Shown: positions 22,699 to 34,352, counted from the stretch's first letter. The stretch: DNA of 64,000 nt from Gnetum montanum (GCA_015680685.1 MNCI01020368.1:94631-158630), one strand, 5' to 3'. Notes: generated from the sequence alone by a model not told the origin. Program-made: numbers and translations.

Positions 22699-24841
22699 AT
22701 GGCTCCCAAACATCAAGCTTCATCTCAAACTCTTTCAAGTAGCTCTCAATTCCCCACTATTATTTTATATTAGAATAATGTACTCTCTACTTCCGATCAT
22801 GTTTGTAGCTTACTTGGGAAGGAGGGTTTCTAGTACCTTACCACTTATAGATTAGCTGATTTACTTATTTTTCCTATTTTTAAACTCTCCCATTGCAAGG
22901 ATTTTCTTATGAAATGATGTGAATAATACAATAGTAAGAAAATTTCTACTTCCAATTTAGTTTTTGGAGCAATAACAATCCTTCCTCTTGATATTCAAGC
23001 AGCCTTAGGTTTTCAACAAGGAGAGGATTCTTTAATTCCTTCAACTTATTCCCCAAAATTTAAATCTTTTTGTAAGAAGAAATTATTTTATTATGTTACT
23101 AATTTTACCATTGGTAAAAGCTAATTTGTTCATGAAGATTTCATTAATGAGGCTCACTTTGATTTATGTCTACTTATTAGTAACAAGGTTTTGTGGTATA
23201 GATAGCAATCCTATGTTAGTTCTTATTCTATTTTCATAGTTTATGGTGCCATAATTGGTAGAATTTATAACTTGTCATTATCTTGTTTCTCTGCCTAGTA
23301 TAATGTCATGACTAAAATTATTGTTACCCAACAAAATTCTTCCAAATCTTATACTTTATATTATATACCCTTGTTCATGTATATGATCCTAAGTTATGAT
23401 CATCCAAAAAATGTTTTACTCATTACAATCCCTTGTTATGCCCTGAATTTCTTGAAAATGAGAGAGTTATAAGTAGTAAAATTTTGAATGCCAAGAAAGG
23501 TTAACTAACTTTATACACACTCAAAATCAGGAGAAAATTAATGAGGTATTTTCATGTTTTTATTATTTCCTTGCTGTTGATTATGTTTTTATTTTATGTA
23601 TTTGATAGTGAAATTTGGGTTACAGAATGAACCAATGTAGAGTGCTGGAGCTGCACAAGTTGAAGAGGTTCAAGGTACTTCTACGTTTGGTATGGTTCAA
23701 CCACAAGAATAGATCATACTTTCTACTCCTAAGGTATATATTTAAATATAATTAACTTAGTTTAATGTCTTATCTATTTTTTTCTAATAAGTTTCTTTTT
23801 ATAAAGGCAACATACTGGGCAAAGTTCTGGCAGTCTAGTAGCTATAAGACAACAAACCCAACAATAGGCTCAACAAAAACCCCAAAAAACTCAATAAAGT
23901 TCAAGACAAGATAAGAGAAAGCAACCAAAGGTAAGCTTTAGTTATTTAAAGATTTGAATATTTCCATGTTTTCTTTATATGATTTTTTTTTTTTTTTTGT
24001 GTTGCAAATGTCTATGGAGCAATAGTACTTTATCTGAAAGATGAATAGAGATGATGCATCCCATTCCACCATAGTCATGCCTTCTTTTTCTATGACACCT
24101 AGAACAGGTTCCCTTCTACAAGAAGCACCAACATCATTTTTTGAGTCTGTTCCAATGGTTTTTTTCTTTCTCTATCTCAAGATCTTGTTATTTGATAGAA
24201 AACATAGTGGAAGCTACTAAAGAAGAACTTGTGCCTCTTTGGCACATTAGTCAAGGAATCTCTGATAACAAACCCTATTCTATTCGTGATGGTATCTATC
24301 ATCTATAGGAGTCTCAGTAATGCAACTTCAAGGTAGATTATGATTTAATATAGGCTAGAGTTCCATCATCTTTGCATCTAATTCTTAGGGATGCTCCAAA
24401 TTCTATAAAAGATCTAGAGCAACTCTTAAGAGAATTGGAGAGTGCAACATGCTACACTTGCCATCTGGAGACTTGTGAATGGTTCCTCGAAATTGACAAT
24501 GATTGATTTCAAGTAATTTTTTTATTTTTTTTATTTTTTATTTTTGGTTGATTTTCTCATAACTCATAATTTAAATCTTCTTTCTACAGAGAAAGGAGAA
24601 GGAATGGAAAAATGACATGGATGATCGATCAATACAGATGGATATGTTGAAGATCCAACTTAAAAGAAAGGAGAAATCAGTAGCTACAACAAGATGTGCT
24701 ACCGAGTATATCAAATAATTGTGTTACAGACTAGCTAGATGCAAGGTAGTGCTTAGCAAGATAGATGCTATTACTGAAGAAAGGGAATCACAATTGATGA
24801 TAGTCATAGATCTTCTTGAGTCTTTTAGTCATAACAAATAA
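22699..24841 (+). pseudogene. Intron-bearing accessory gene on the antisense strand of element D
   Basis: Plus-strand ATG at 22699 opens MAPKHQASSQTLSSSS. Coding-like sequence continues to about 23544. Probable introns, with GT...AG borders, lie at 23545-23625, 23731-23806, about 23932-24010 and about 24510-24591. Exons between them read in phase (VEEVQGTSTFGMVQPQE, then a Gln-rich stretch, then ENIVEATKEELVPLWHIS). The last exon is a coiled-coil-like EKEKEWKNDMDD...LLESFSHNK ending at 24841. In-frame stops show it is dead. I do not recognise the protein family. It lies between primer site and gag, opposite to gag-pol, so its introns would survive passage through the element's genomic RNA. 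Confidence 0.5.
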
Positions 24842-25067
24842 TCATAGTTGCTTTCTTTACATTTTTCCCTTCTGCTTCTCTCCCCTATTCTTCCTTTTTT
24901 GTAGCTTGCTTAGATTTACTTCCTCTTACTCCTCCTCTATTACAAAATAAAATAAAATAACATTTTCTTCCATTTTGTTATTTTTCTTAGATGTACTTGT
25001 GTTCTATAATAACAATAATAATAAAATAGGGTTTTTCTTTCACTTTGATTCTTGAATCATGGTTTAC

Positions 25068-25587
25068 TCTGATACTAAATGTAACATCCTATTTCTGAAT
25101 GTTGTAAAAATATGATTGCTTAATTTATTACATTCATCATTTTCTTATATAGTATACTAGAAACATTATAAATATTTAATAAATAAATTAATTGGTAATT
25201 AAATAATTGGTACTAAATAATGAAACGAGGAAAATGGAGCGATTTTATTAATAGAAGAGAGTACTACAATGCCCTCTGGGTTATCTTCCCATGCCACTTA
25301 GGCCTTAGAGGCAATCTGACATTGCGACCATGGTTAGGCTATCCTACCAAAGGGGTGATGAGTCCCTTCTTATCTCACTTTACCTAGCTCCTATTACTTG
25401 CTCTCCCAGCTCTACAACTCCATGCCCGACACAATCTCTAGCCCTGATTTTAAATGGCATAGGTCAAACCCTTTCCCAAGGGATACATGAATAATTGTAA
25501 CTCCTCATAACAAGGTGCTCCTTCATTTGAAGGTTAATTACATTGTTTACAATTGTTTCCACAATTAACAAGGGATGGGACAATACA
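25068..25587 (-). repeat. 5' LTR and primer binding site of element D
   Basis: The LTR is 25080-25587 (TGTAACATCC on the plus strand, ending CAATACA). Left of it, 25068-25079 read on the minus strand gives TTTAGTATCAGAGT, a mutated form of TGGTATCAGAGC, the initiator-Met tRNA primer site of most plant chromoviruses. The target duplication CCTAT follows at 25588. Confidence 0.85.
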
Positions 25588-26065
25588 CCTATGATCTTAT
25601 TTACAAAAAATTACTAGCTCTTCCCATCCAATCATAGCTTCATACACTTTCAATAGCCTATGACCTTAGTCATGACCTAAGTCTAGCACAAAAAGAAAGG
25701 TTAATGAATCTCAATGTGCTAGATGAGAATCAATTGGTGGCCTTGTCATCTGATGACGTGCATAAGGCATTAAATAAGCAACACCATGACCTTAGAATTA
25801 GGAAAGTAAAATTTCAACCTTAAGATAAGGTCCTATACTAGAATTCCACATACATGCCACAACAAACTAAGTTCCAAACATTGTGGAAAGGACCTTATAT
25901 TATCTATGAAATATTTCCTTCTAGGGCCATGTTAATTTACACACCTGGATGCCCAAGCAAGAAGCTGCTAGTCAATATGCAACAAATAAAGCCTTTCCAT
26001 GAACCTAAGAGAGCCAATGATTGCAACACCTCAATGGATGGACAAGCACACTCAATTTTTTAGAT
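25588..26065 (+). pseudogene. Integrase of element A, C-terminal part
   Basis: Continues the frame broken at 8590. Blocks LNVLDENQLVALSSDDVHKA, VLYXNSTYMPQQTKFQTLWKG and LLVNMQQIKPFHE match the integrase C-terminus of C (42604-42900). The 25854-26063 stretch is fully open. This region links the catalytic core to the end of pol; it ends at a TAG at 26061. It is part of one dead integrase gene together with 7840-8590. Confidence 0.8.
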
Positions 26066-27540
26066 CTCCTCCTTCCAACTCAGTCATGAGGGAGATGGCT
26101 ATCCATGGTGATCAATCAAAATGGTTCCTCAATTTTTCATTTTTTCTCTCTTTCACAATTTTTGTTTTACACAATTTTTAGTACATTTTGTCTTTCTTAA
26201 ATATTTTACAATTTATTCTATATTTTACTTTATTTGGCTTGGATATTTATTATGTTTTTCTTTTCTTTACTTCCTTTATTATTACCAAGACTTCGTGCAA
26301 CTGTAACTATTAATTTATGATGGTTTGTACTATAATGTCATTTGATTGCTAATGTCTACATTCTATCTTTGAATTTTTCTGTTGATAACTAAGACATGGT
26401 TTATTTTCATGATAATTGGTACTAAGTCCACATCATCCACCCATCCACAAAACTCTAAGGTGTCCCTTGTTTCAGAAGTATGAGGTCTCTTCTTAAACAA
26501 AACATTTAATAAACTTGTGCCCTTGGTAATTTTCAAACTTGGAAAGGATTAAATGGATAGAAAAGGGTGTGACTTCAAGGGGATTTGACAATTTTTGTAC
26601 TTTCCTACCCTCTTAGATGCATCATTATCTTCATGGGTCCTTTACCATTCCTATTTCGACCAATAATAGGAAGCTAAGTCTTTGCATGGTGTGGTTCCCA
26701 TCCAAAAATCGAGAAAAAAAAACAAAAATGGAAATCCAAAGCATACCCCTTAGACTCAATAATGGGCTATAAGCACTAGTTATGGGGGTACAAAGACATG
26801 TTATCCATTCCTGAAGGCCCCCTCTATCTAAGGCCATTCTCAGTTCCTACTTCTCTTTTCTTCTCTTTTTGGGATGGTTATTGATTCATGGAAATATTCT
26901 AGTGTCATATGGATGGACTAGTCAAAGGGTGTCAATGCAAATTCATTGGTAGTGGCTGGTTTTAATTTGGACTAAGGATGGATGTTATCAAATCATATTA
27001 ACCATGAAATCCACAAGGGACTTCACATGACCATGATATGGGACTCCATTCCACACTCTACTTCATCTGTCTATGCTTTCCATAACTCATCTCACTACCT
27101 TTCATCATGTTTATTTCAATGTCTTAATTTGAAACAATCAAATTTCTTTGATAGTTTCTTTAGTTATTTAGTCCTTAACTAACCACAACCATTAATCATC
27201 CATGGGGTCCACGAACTCCTTGTTTTGAGGGCATACAAGGGCATTAAGGGCATAAGCCTACTATGGGAAGGATCCACTTGCATACTCCTTCATTGGATTA
27301 GTTAAGTTTCTCATCCCTTAGGCATTTTCACATTCAAACCTTTCATACTCCATGTCAATTGCATCTAGTTGTGCATTCCTTCATTAAAATCCTCCTCATC
27401 AAATCTCTTTTTTATGAATATTCTTACCCTCTTCAAGCATTCCATCATGTTGTTGGCTTCTATAACTCCCTTTGGACTTTAACTTGACATGAAAACTCCT
27501 TATTTTTCCTTTATTTTTAACGTTGATAAATTTTGATCAA
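26066..27540 (+). other. Conserved non-coding spacer of element A
   Basis: About 1.5 kb between pol and the accessory gene with no supported frame. It shares many short blocks with the spacer of B and, inverted, with that of F, for example AAAAGGGTGTGACTTCAAGG (26562) and GGCATTAAGGGCATAAGCC (27238). Conservation of blocks without an open frame suggests an RNA or regulatory role, such as packaging signal or intron. Confidence 0.6.
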
Positions 27541-27610
27541 TAGTTGCATTGATGCAATCCTGTCAATGCATCCCTATCGATGGGACCCTATCAACATAGT
27601 GCAAAAAATT
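27536..27610 (+). promoter_or_regulatory. Internal U3-like segment upstream of the accessory gene in A
   Basis: TTGCATTGATGCAATCCTGT followed by CAATGCATCCCTATCGATGG closely matches the U3 of A's own 3' LTR at 33542-33590, including the GCATTGATGCAA palindrome and two ATGCATCC/TCGATG repeats. A weak TATA-like TTTATGTATAG follows at about 27609. It lies about 400 bp before the accessory ATG. An internal copy of the LTR promoter motifs is the simplest reading. Confidence 0.55.
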
Positions 27611-28011
27611 TATGTATAGTGCCAATGCTTAGATAATTTTCTGCCATTTTCTTTAAAATGAGAGAGGATTTTTTGTTGTTTTTAGAGCCCAAAACCTTCC
27701 AAAGCCCATCCCTTTCACACCGCTTCTCCAGTTAACCCTGTTCATTATGGGAGACACAAACCTTAGGTTTTTGATGGAAAATTTTTATAACTTTCACAAG
27801 GTTTAACTAATAAAATAATATTAAAATCACTAATTCATGAGAGCTAAACCTTCCCAATGATCTCTAATAGATATCTGAATAAAATAATATTAAAATAATC
27901 AATCCACTATAATCACAACTTAGCCTAAGTGTAACTAATCAAAGGAGATAATGAATCAAACTATCAAAGTTACACATCACATGCTAATCTTTGGCTACAT
28001 TGTGATTACAG

Positions 28012-28074
28012 ATGGCACCAAGACTAAGAGATAAATACCCACATGAAGAAGGATCATCCTAACCAAGGAAGAAG
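28012..28074 (+). pseudogene. Accessory gene of element A, first part
   Basis: ATG at 28012 follows a splice-acceptor-like TGTGATTACAG. The same motif precedes the accessory ATG in F (57749-57740 on the minus strand). The frame opens MAPRLRDKYPHEEGSS and is split by insertion G after 28074. After removing G and one copy of its AGAAG duplication, the frame continues at 30833 without a shift (PRKK, stop, HREGRGQQ). The corresponding N-terminus in F also has a basic PRRGRKH region. Confidence 0.6.
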
Positions 28075-29079
28075 TGTTGGTGTCTATTTGGGATGTGATC
28101 ACCAACGAGTGTCCTCGAACAGGATTTAGGTGCTTGCTGGTCTCTGGCAACACCAAGGCCCAGATACCTCCAAATAGACTTAGTAGTTAATGTGAGTATG
28201 TGTGTGTGTTGTTGCGGTGTGCAGTTGTGAAAAATGAAACGATTGCATTATGTGTANTCTGTGAATCTACTTCTACTTTTCCCTAGAGAAAGAGATAGTT
28301 CCACAAGAAAACTAGAAATAGAGCAAGATTCAATGGAAATAGATAGAAAGGAAAGCAGATTTGTGTTAAGACCTTAAATGTTTAAACAAGGTAAAATGAC
28401 ACAAGTAAACACTTCACAATAAATCTATCCCAAATTCAATAACTACGAATTGTTTAAACTTATAGGGCTCAAATAAGCAATTTCTTCAAGATAATGCTAC
28501 TATGTTACCAAAAAATTGTTGTGTAAACTATCACGTACGAGACTCCATTTTGGCTAGATAATAGATGTCAACAATTGCATTCAACAAAACCTTCAAAAGA
28601 CTTCACAATTTCTGATTGAAATACCACGAAGATTCACTTTAAAGATAAAGAAAGCTATTCTAGTCCCATCAAAATACCAAAGATTTTCTAAATCCTCTTA
28701 ACTATTGAATTGTTCAACGGCTTGACTACAAGCAGAGGCTTTCTTACAACAATCCCAATAGCAGTTCTTATACGTTGCACAATAATCAAATTCACTACTA
28801 AAATGCTCTTAAGGCTTTCAAACACAAGTGCTTCTATAGCAAAATTTTAATAGAAATCGTCTACTATGCAACAAGAAACAATAAGAGCAATCTAAAAGTC
28901 CCAAAATTACTTGCCAAGCATCATACTATGTAAACCACTAGCTAAAAAATTTTAAAAAAAATAAAAAACAATAAGCATAACTCACAAGACTATGACAAAG
29001 AGGCTAAAATCCTTTCTTTAGCAAGTCATCTGACAAGAAATCTTTCACACTTTCTTCTTTACAATGCTCTTCCCAAGAC

Positions 29080-29170
29080 CCCAAGTGTGTCTCCAAGTGA
29101 GAGCTAATAGTCCCAAGTGTGATATCAAGTGAGAGCTCAAGTGTGTGATCCCAAGTGTATGATATATCTC
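29080..29170 (-). repeat. Short tandem repeats in the putative leader of G
   Basis: CCCAAGTGTG and CAAGTGAGAGCT motifs recur three times at about 32-38-bp intervals, just downstream of the minus-strand TATA. Function unknown. Confidence 0.6.
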
Positions 29171-29734
29171 TCTTCTTACCCCTGAAGCCTTTTTATAGGG
29201 TTCAAAAGGTAGTTACATACTTTAAAATATCTTAGCTAACTTCTCTCCCAAGTAAGGAAGTTATAACTTACCCAACTAGTTAGGAGATATTTCTTGCCAA
29301 TCTAGTTAGGAAGTTATACATAAAGTTAGGAGCAATTTATGCTAACATTGACATTTGTAAATATTACAAATATTTTATAGGCAACAACCTATACAATAAT
29401 TTTTGAAAAATAAATTTAAGACCTCATCGTATGTGAAATTTTTGAATTTATCCTTTTATCACCAAACCATGTGAAATTAAACTTTTATTTCTGTAACTCC
29501 AATTTCGTGCATTCAAGTTTTGTATTTGTCTTCACCGATGAATAAAACTGCAACTCTGATTTATCAGCATTGGCTAAAATATCTCCTGGCTCTGCTAATT
29601 CGGTTGTGCACCTATCTTAGTGTGCCTTCGTGTCTCTATTGCCGTGTTTAGTGGATTGGTATGGCGATAACGAATGCATTGGCATTGGGCACTACTACTA
29701 TTTTTGATAAGGTTATTTTTAGGTTCACCATTGC

Positions 29735-30020
29735 GAAGGTTTCTCTAGAAGAAGTTTCCTAACTTCGTACATATCCCTGCATTTAGAATGCATATTAATC
29801 GAAGCAGTTCTAATAATGGTATCTGCATCAAAACCCTTTGGAAAATCATCCGGTGATAATTGAAAGTTGTTATGTCCCTTCGAATCTGCAAGTTGGGAAG
29901 TTGTTCAACCAATGAAACAAAACCAAAACGTAGCAACCAAAATGTATTCCCGTGCATGCTATGAAATTCATGAAATAGCGCAGAGGCTAGCAGGGTTTGA
30001 TGGCGTGATGACAACGCAAT
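29735..30020 (-). pseudogene. Pentatricopeptide repeat (PPR) gene fragment inside G
   Basis: The minus strand reads GNTFW...FGFVSLVEQLPNL then, after a frame change, GFDADTIIRTASINMHSKC and RDMYEVRKLL. Plant organelle RNA-binding PPR proteins have the pattern NTFTFVSLLKACANL...GFDSDTIVGTALINMYSKCG..ARKVF, so the match is clear. Only about two repeats remain and they are frameshifted. Neighbouring sequence (30020-30480) is also GC-richer than its surroundings and may be gene-derived, but I cannot assign it. The fragment was probably captured by, or inserted into, the G element. Confidence 0.65.
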
Positions 30021-30832
30021 CACTCCTTAGCTGCACATAGTGGACCACCGTGTAGGACAAGAGCTCGTTGATGTAGCGATAGTGGCGATCGTCTTTTGAT
30101 CATAATGGGTAGGTGATATGCTGGAGAAGGGGATAGTTTAATTTGATGAAGATGCCCTAATATTATCAACAGGAGCAAACAAATTTGGTAATGAGACCAG
30201 GGTTTCAATGAAACATGACTCTGTTTCTGTGCATAATATGTGTGGATGAGGGTTTCAATTTTTTCATCTCTCACTATCGGCCATCATGGCAAAAAGGGGG
30301 TCTTGTTGCCCAGGGACTTGGCCATGCCCATGGCGATGGTGGTTTTTCTAGTGCCCAACTGCACCGTGATAAGCACCACGCAGCCGACGATTTTATCATG
30401 CCTATTGCCCACCTGGCTTTGTTTTTTTTTTCCTTATGTTTCTCTAGCCTTCTAGCAATGATACAGTAGCTACCACTGATGCAACAGCCAAACGCAAAAA
30501 ACTATTACTTCATAGATGTCGCTGTTTCAATTTTCCTCCTTTTTTTACCTCGACATGCTTATATTTCTTACATTAATTTTTGTATAAATGATACATATAA
30601 AAATTGAACTTCCTCCATAATCCCACTAGACTTTGGTTCTGTACAGCCCAGTGTATCATAATATATCTATGTATCTATATTGTTGCCTTGTAAAATGCAT
30701 TGCTCATAGATTCATAAGCTTAACTTATTTTTTTCCTCTCAAACTGAAATTTTTGCAACTTCTCCAAAAATTCTTAACCAATTTAATCCTGCCAACCTGC
30801 TCCATGAAATGGCCAAATGTACCAACAAGAAG

Positions 30833-33199
30833 TAACATAGAGAAGGAAGGGGCCAACAATAGCAACAACCCCAAGAACAAGTAGCTAAAACCCATGCCAC
30901 GAACCCTCTTCAAGAGAAGCTCAAAGTGGAATCTATCTAATAGATTCTGAAAGCTAAGATCAAACAATCACATGGAGATGAGGTACTTGGACCTAGACCA
31001 AACCTTGAGGTCACTTTGATAGAAGCTTTCCTCAAGCACATTAACTCCAAGAATTGCAAAGGGTTAGTTCTTTAGGAACTAAACTTTGGCTCTTTCTTGG
31101 AATTGACACCAAAAGAAGTTAAGACCCAACTGTAGACCTCTCCCATGTGGCCTATCCTTAGTTCCAGTGGAAAGTGGTATGTGGAAGAGATGTATCTCTT
31201 CTAAAGCAATAGGTAGGTCAATGCCACCATGAAGATCAAAGACATTAGTATGTCCTACTTTATGGATGCCATTACTAAGGTCCTCAAGTTGCCAAATATA
31301 GGGGCCACATTAGTGAAAATATCAATGTAGGTAGACCTATGTTAAGAAAGAATAAGTCCAACGGTGCTATGGAGTTGACCGCAAGGAATACAGTACATTA
31401 ACTAAGGCAGAAATAGTATACTTCAAAATTGTAGCCTACCACCTCAATACCATGGTGAGGCCTAGTAAAATCACAGCCTTTCCTACCTATGTGTGCACCA
31501 CTCTAAGCTAGAAACTTCTACTCAATCTCCCACATTTAATATATCTTGAGATTGAAAAGTGCTTCAAGGAGAATGAGCATGGGAGAAATGAACTCCCCTT
31601 TCCATTCCTCATTCACAAGCTATGCAAGAGGAGAGGTATAGGCTACTATGTCATTGACACCTTTGTCATGCTTTTCCTACCTCTTGGGTAGAGATGGTGA
31701 AGGATAAAGTACTCGCTAGCTCCAAGAAGAGGAACAACCACCACCATCACCCACTCATGAAACAATGTTGGAGGATTGCACTACCATTGACCACATGTGT
31801 GAACTTCATGCACAACTCCTATAGTAGTAGCAAGTAAGGCTAAGTGGTGGAAAACCCTTTATCTATAGACTAGTGTTGAGCCTTCTCTGACTAGTCAAAA
31901 CTAAGTTACTGGATTGACTAGTCAGAACTAGAAAATCAATTCCAAATGTCTTTGATCTTCTAGATAACATCTATACCACCTAGTTAATGCTATTGGAAGC
32001 TAGGGAAAAGCTCCTCATTACCAATGCCCAACTCGAGGTAGCCACATCTTAAAATTGATGATTAGCTACTAAGGTTGTAGAATTAAGAGCCCTTTATCCC
32101 ACTATACTCAGCTATGCCATCACTAGAGATGAAGCTTTTCAACAACTTCAACATAAGCTTTAGAAGGCTAAGTATGCAAAGGAGTTAGTGGTCTTTGACC
32201 AATCCTTGGCTAAGGCCACAACGTACAACACTAAAAAGGACTTGTCACAGATTTTCAAGGAGGACCTGGATCTAACCTAGGAGAGTTATTACCTATGAAA
32301 TATTGAGATGTAGTACGAATAGAGATGAAGTTCATCTAATAATAGTAGGAGCATCTTGCCAAGGTGAACACAAAATTATGGAGATTGGCTATGAAAAATT
32401 GCAATCTATTGATGGAGGAGGTCTATGCTCTTTATAAAAAATCAACAATCAGGATCACTGCCTAGAATAATGAGGCCCTTAAATTTGAAAGGATCAAAAA
32501 CCATTATAAGGATTAGGTTGACCCTCAAAATGAAATGAATGAAAAAGAAATCAAATTGGTGAAAGCAAAAGTGAAGGAAGCCTCTAGCAGCTCTAATAAG
32601 GAGGTTACATATAACAATCCATCTTTGATGGGCTAAACACATATAATAAGGTAAAGATACACCTTGAGGAGTTGTAAATTGAGGAGATGGTAGAGTATAT
32701 GGAGCTTACCAACCTTCGTTATGTAAACCTGACAATGCTAACTATTGGAAGGTTATGGTTAGAACTAGAGAAGCAAGTTGCTAGCTCATACTTATTGTAT
32801 GAGGTTAAGTTCAAGCAACATAAGGGGACAAAGCAAAAGCTAGAAATAATAAATGTTAAACTCAAAGTTCTCAGAGCATGCTTTATCAATCAATGATCAA
32901 CAGCTAAGAACCTAGCCCACATGATGAATGAGTACAGAGAACTGCAAACTATTGTCAAGGCGTTCAATGTTGAATGCAAACAACTTGTAGCCTGGTTCTT
33001 CAATGTGAAGGAGTTGTTCTCTATAATGTCCTATTCATGGAATGTTCCCATACTAGCACACATTGGCAATGCTACATGGACTGTGTACAATCCCAAGAGT
33101 AAGGAGGAGAAGATGAAAGCATTGATGGATGCTCTTCATCTTCCATCAGTAGTCATAGCTGCAACTAGACAACCTCAACTACCACAGCCTCAACCATGA
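30833..33199 (+). pseudogene. Accessory gene of element A, main part (Transposase_32-like)
   Basis: Despite many stops, the order of blocks matches F: ELNFGSFLELTPKEV (about 31076-31120; F has ELNFKSFVELAPEAI), SGKWYVEEMYLF, LTKAEIVYFKIVAYHL, then ELPFPFLIHKLCKRRGIG (about 31591-31645; F has LPFPCLIRKLCQWAGI). These are blocks of the putative plant transposon protein domain as I recall it (Pfam Transposase_32). A long charged, probably coiled-coil region follows. The C-terminus (32921-33199) is open and ends in Gln/Pro repeats. Function unknown. It is the last gene before the 3' LTR, where Athila elements have an env-like gene and Tat elements an extra ORF. Confidence 0.7.
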
Positions 33200-33500
33200 C
33201 CACGTCATCCACCAAAGGTAGGAGAAGGTCCTTTGGCATCTCAAGAGCCTCCATTTCCTATGACCATTTGATTTTTCTTCTCATCTTCAAGCTTCCAAAT
33301 GGCTTCAACTATCATTTTTGTCATAGTGTTCAATTATGTTCCCATGAACATTAACCTTTGTAAAAGTATAAATCCATACACTTGGGCACTTAGTGTCAGT
33401 TGCATTAGTTAGTTGGTCAATCAATAATATCATACCTTCCTAATTTTTGTAAGAAGCTTATTTCTCATTTTATTGACTTAAGGATGAGTTTTAGTCAATC

Positions 33501-34352
33501 GTGAGGGTATGATGAATCATCAATCAGCTGCATCAATGAGATTGCATTGATGCAACCTTGTCGATGCATCCTTGTCAATGCATCAATGCATATATGTCAA
33601 TAGAGTGTCTGTTGTTGCCTATATAAATGTGTGCACCTACTGCATTTAAGACATTCATTCATTCATAGCTTAGTTGAACTCTTGCAGTTTGTTTCTTTTA
33701 GAGTTAAAATATTTTCTAACTGCTCGTAGTAGAAGTTGAGAAGTGTATAGATCTTTACTTGAGCACTAATGTACCTAGACACTTTAGTGTAAACAATAAT
33801 AAAGATGAGCTTTCTTAATAGACTTTATAGCACTTGGACTTAGCTTAATGTTTACTTGATGTACTTTATTATTCATGTAATTTATATTCATGCATTTAAT
33901 TAATTAATTAACAGTAGATAATTAACACACATAAGTATGACCATCTAAAGCATATGTTAATGTACAGTAATCCTAGTAGCACGTAACACTTGGTAACCTA
34001 GTAGCATTGCCATGTGTTCAGGATGTGTATGGTGGATGGGAACAGATGCTTATGTTAGGATTAGTTAAGGCATTAGTTAATTACTAGATTAATTAGCATT
34101 TGATTACTTTATTTTCATACTTATAAAAATTAGATAAAAATATAAAAATGATATAGATCATATGCCTCAGTTACACTTAACCATACCATTGTACCTCACA
34201 AGTGGAACTGGGAATACAACAGTCACATCCTCTAGATTCACTACCTAGACAGGGTATACTTAGAGAGCGAAAGTCTACATAATTTTATTGAATCACTTAG
34301 TGAACATTGGTGATTTGTATGATTTTTTGTAAGGATTGCTTGTTGCTCATCA
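33501..34352 (+). repeat. Polypurine tract and 3' LTR of element A
   Basis: GTGAGGGTA (33501-33509) precedes TGATGAATCATC at 33510. The 843-bp LTR has TATA CTATATAAATG at about 33619 and ends TGCTCATCA at 34352, followed by the duplication AGCAT. U3 differs strongly from the 5' LTR while R-U5 is close, which hints at recombination or unequal decay. Confidence 0.85.

Larger units (their letters stand above)
8591..25587 (-). mobile_element. Element D: minus-strand chromovirus-like Ty3-gypsy element
   Basis: The LTRs at 8591-9053 (3') and 25080-25587 (5') share their sequence apart from a short indel. The element is flanked by the perfect 5-bp duplication CCTAT (8586-8590 and 25588-25592). A minus-strand purine tract (9070-9054) abuts the 3' LTR, and an initiator-tRNA-Met-like primer site (25079-25068) abuts the 5' LTR. 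gag, protease, RT, RNase H, integrase and a chromodomain-like tail follow on the minus strand from 13774 to about 9280. Unusually, about 4 kb (21007-25067) lies between primer site and gag. Element B interrupts that leader. D sits in the integrase gene of A. Confidence 0.9.
28075..30827. mobile_element. Insertion G: 2.75-kb TGTTGG...CCAACA element, probably a solo LTR
   Basis: Ends are TGTTGGTGTC and GTACCAACA, bounded by the perfect 5-bp duplication AGAAG (28070-28074 and 30828-30832). There is no pair of LTRs and no pol, so a solo LTR of a large-LTR copia-type element is likeliest. A minus-strand TATA (CCCTATAAAAAGGC, about 29204-29190) followed by repetitive leader supports minus orientation. 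It contains a PPR gene fragment upstream of that TATA. Sequence near its left end (28119-28200) recurs at 63709-63800. Confidence 0.75.
1857..34352 (+). mobile_element. Element A: plus-strand Athila/Tat-type Ty3-gypsy element, nested host of D and G
   Basis: The 5' LTR (1857-2725) and 3' LTR (33510-34352) both start TGATGAATCATC and end CTCATCA. They are flanked by the perfect 5-bp duplication AGCAT (1852-1856 and 34353-34357). Between them, after removing D (8591-25587) and G (28075-30827), are primer site, gag, protease, RT, RNase H, integrase, spacer, accessory gene and polypurine tract. This is the most complete architecture of the family in the window, about 12.7 kb without the insertions. 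The LTRs differ markedly in U3, and coding regions carry many stops, so this is an old copy. Confidence 0.9.

Noticed and set aside
26066-27540. Possible env-like coding region after pol in A
   Set aside because: No continuous frame, signal peptide or membrane segment is supported, and the sister elements share only short DNA blocks there.
30215-30469. GC-richer overlapping plus-strand frames beside the PPR fragment
   Set aside because: No recognisable domain in any frame; two frames overlap and neither continues. It may be gene-derived, but cannot be assigned.
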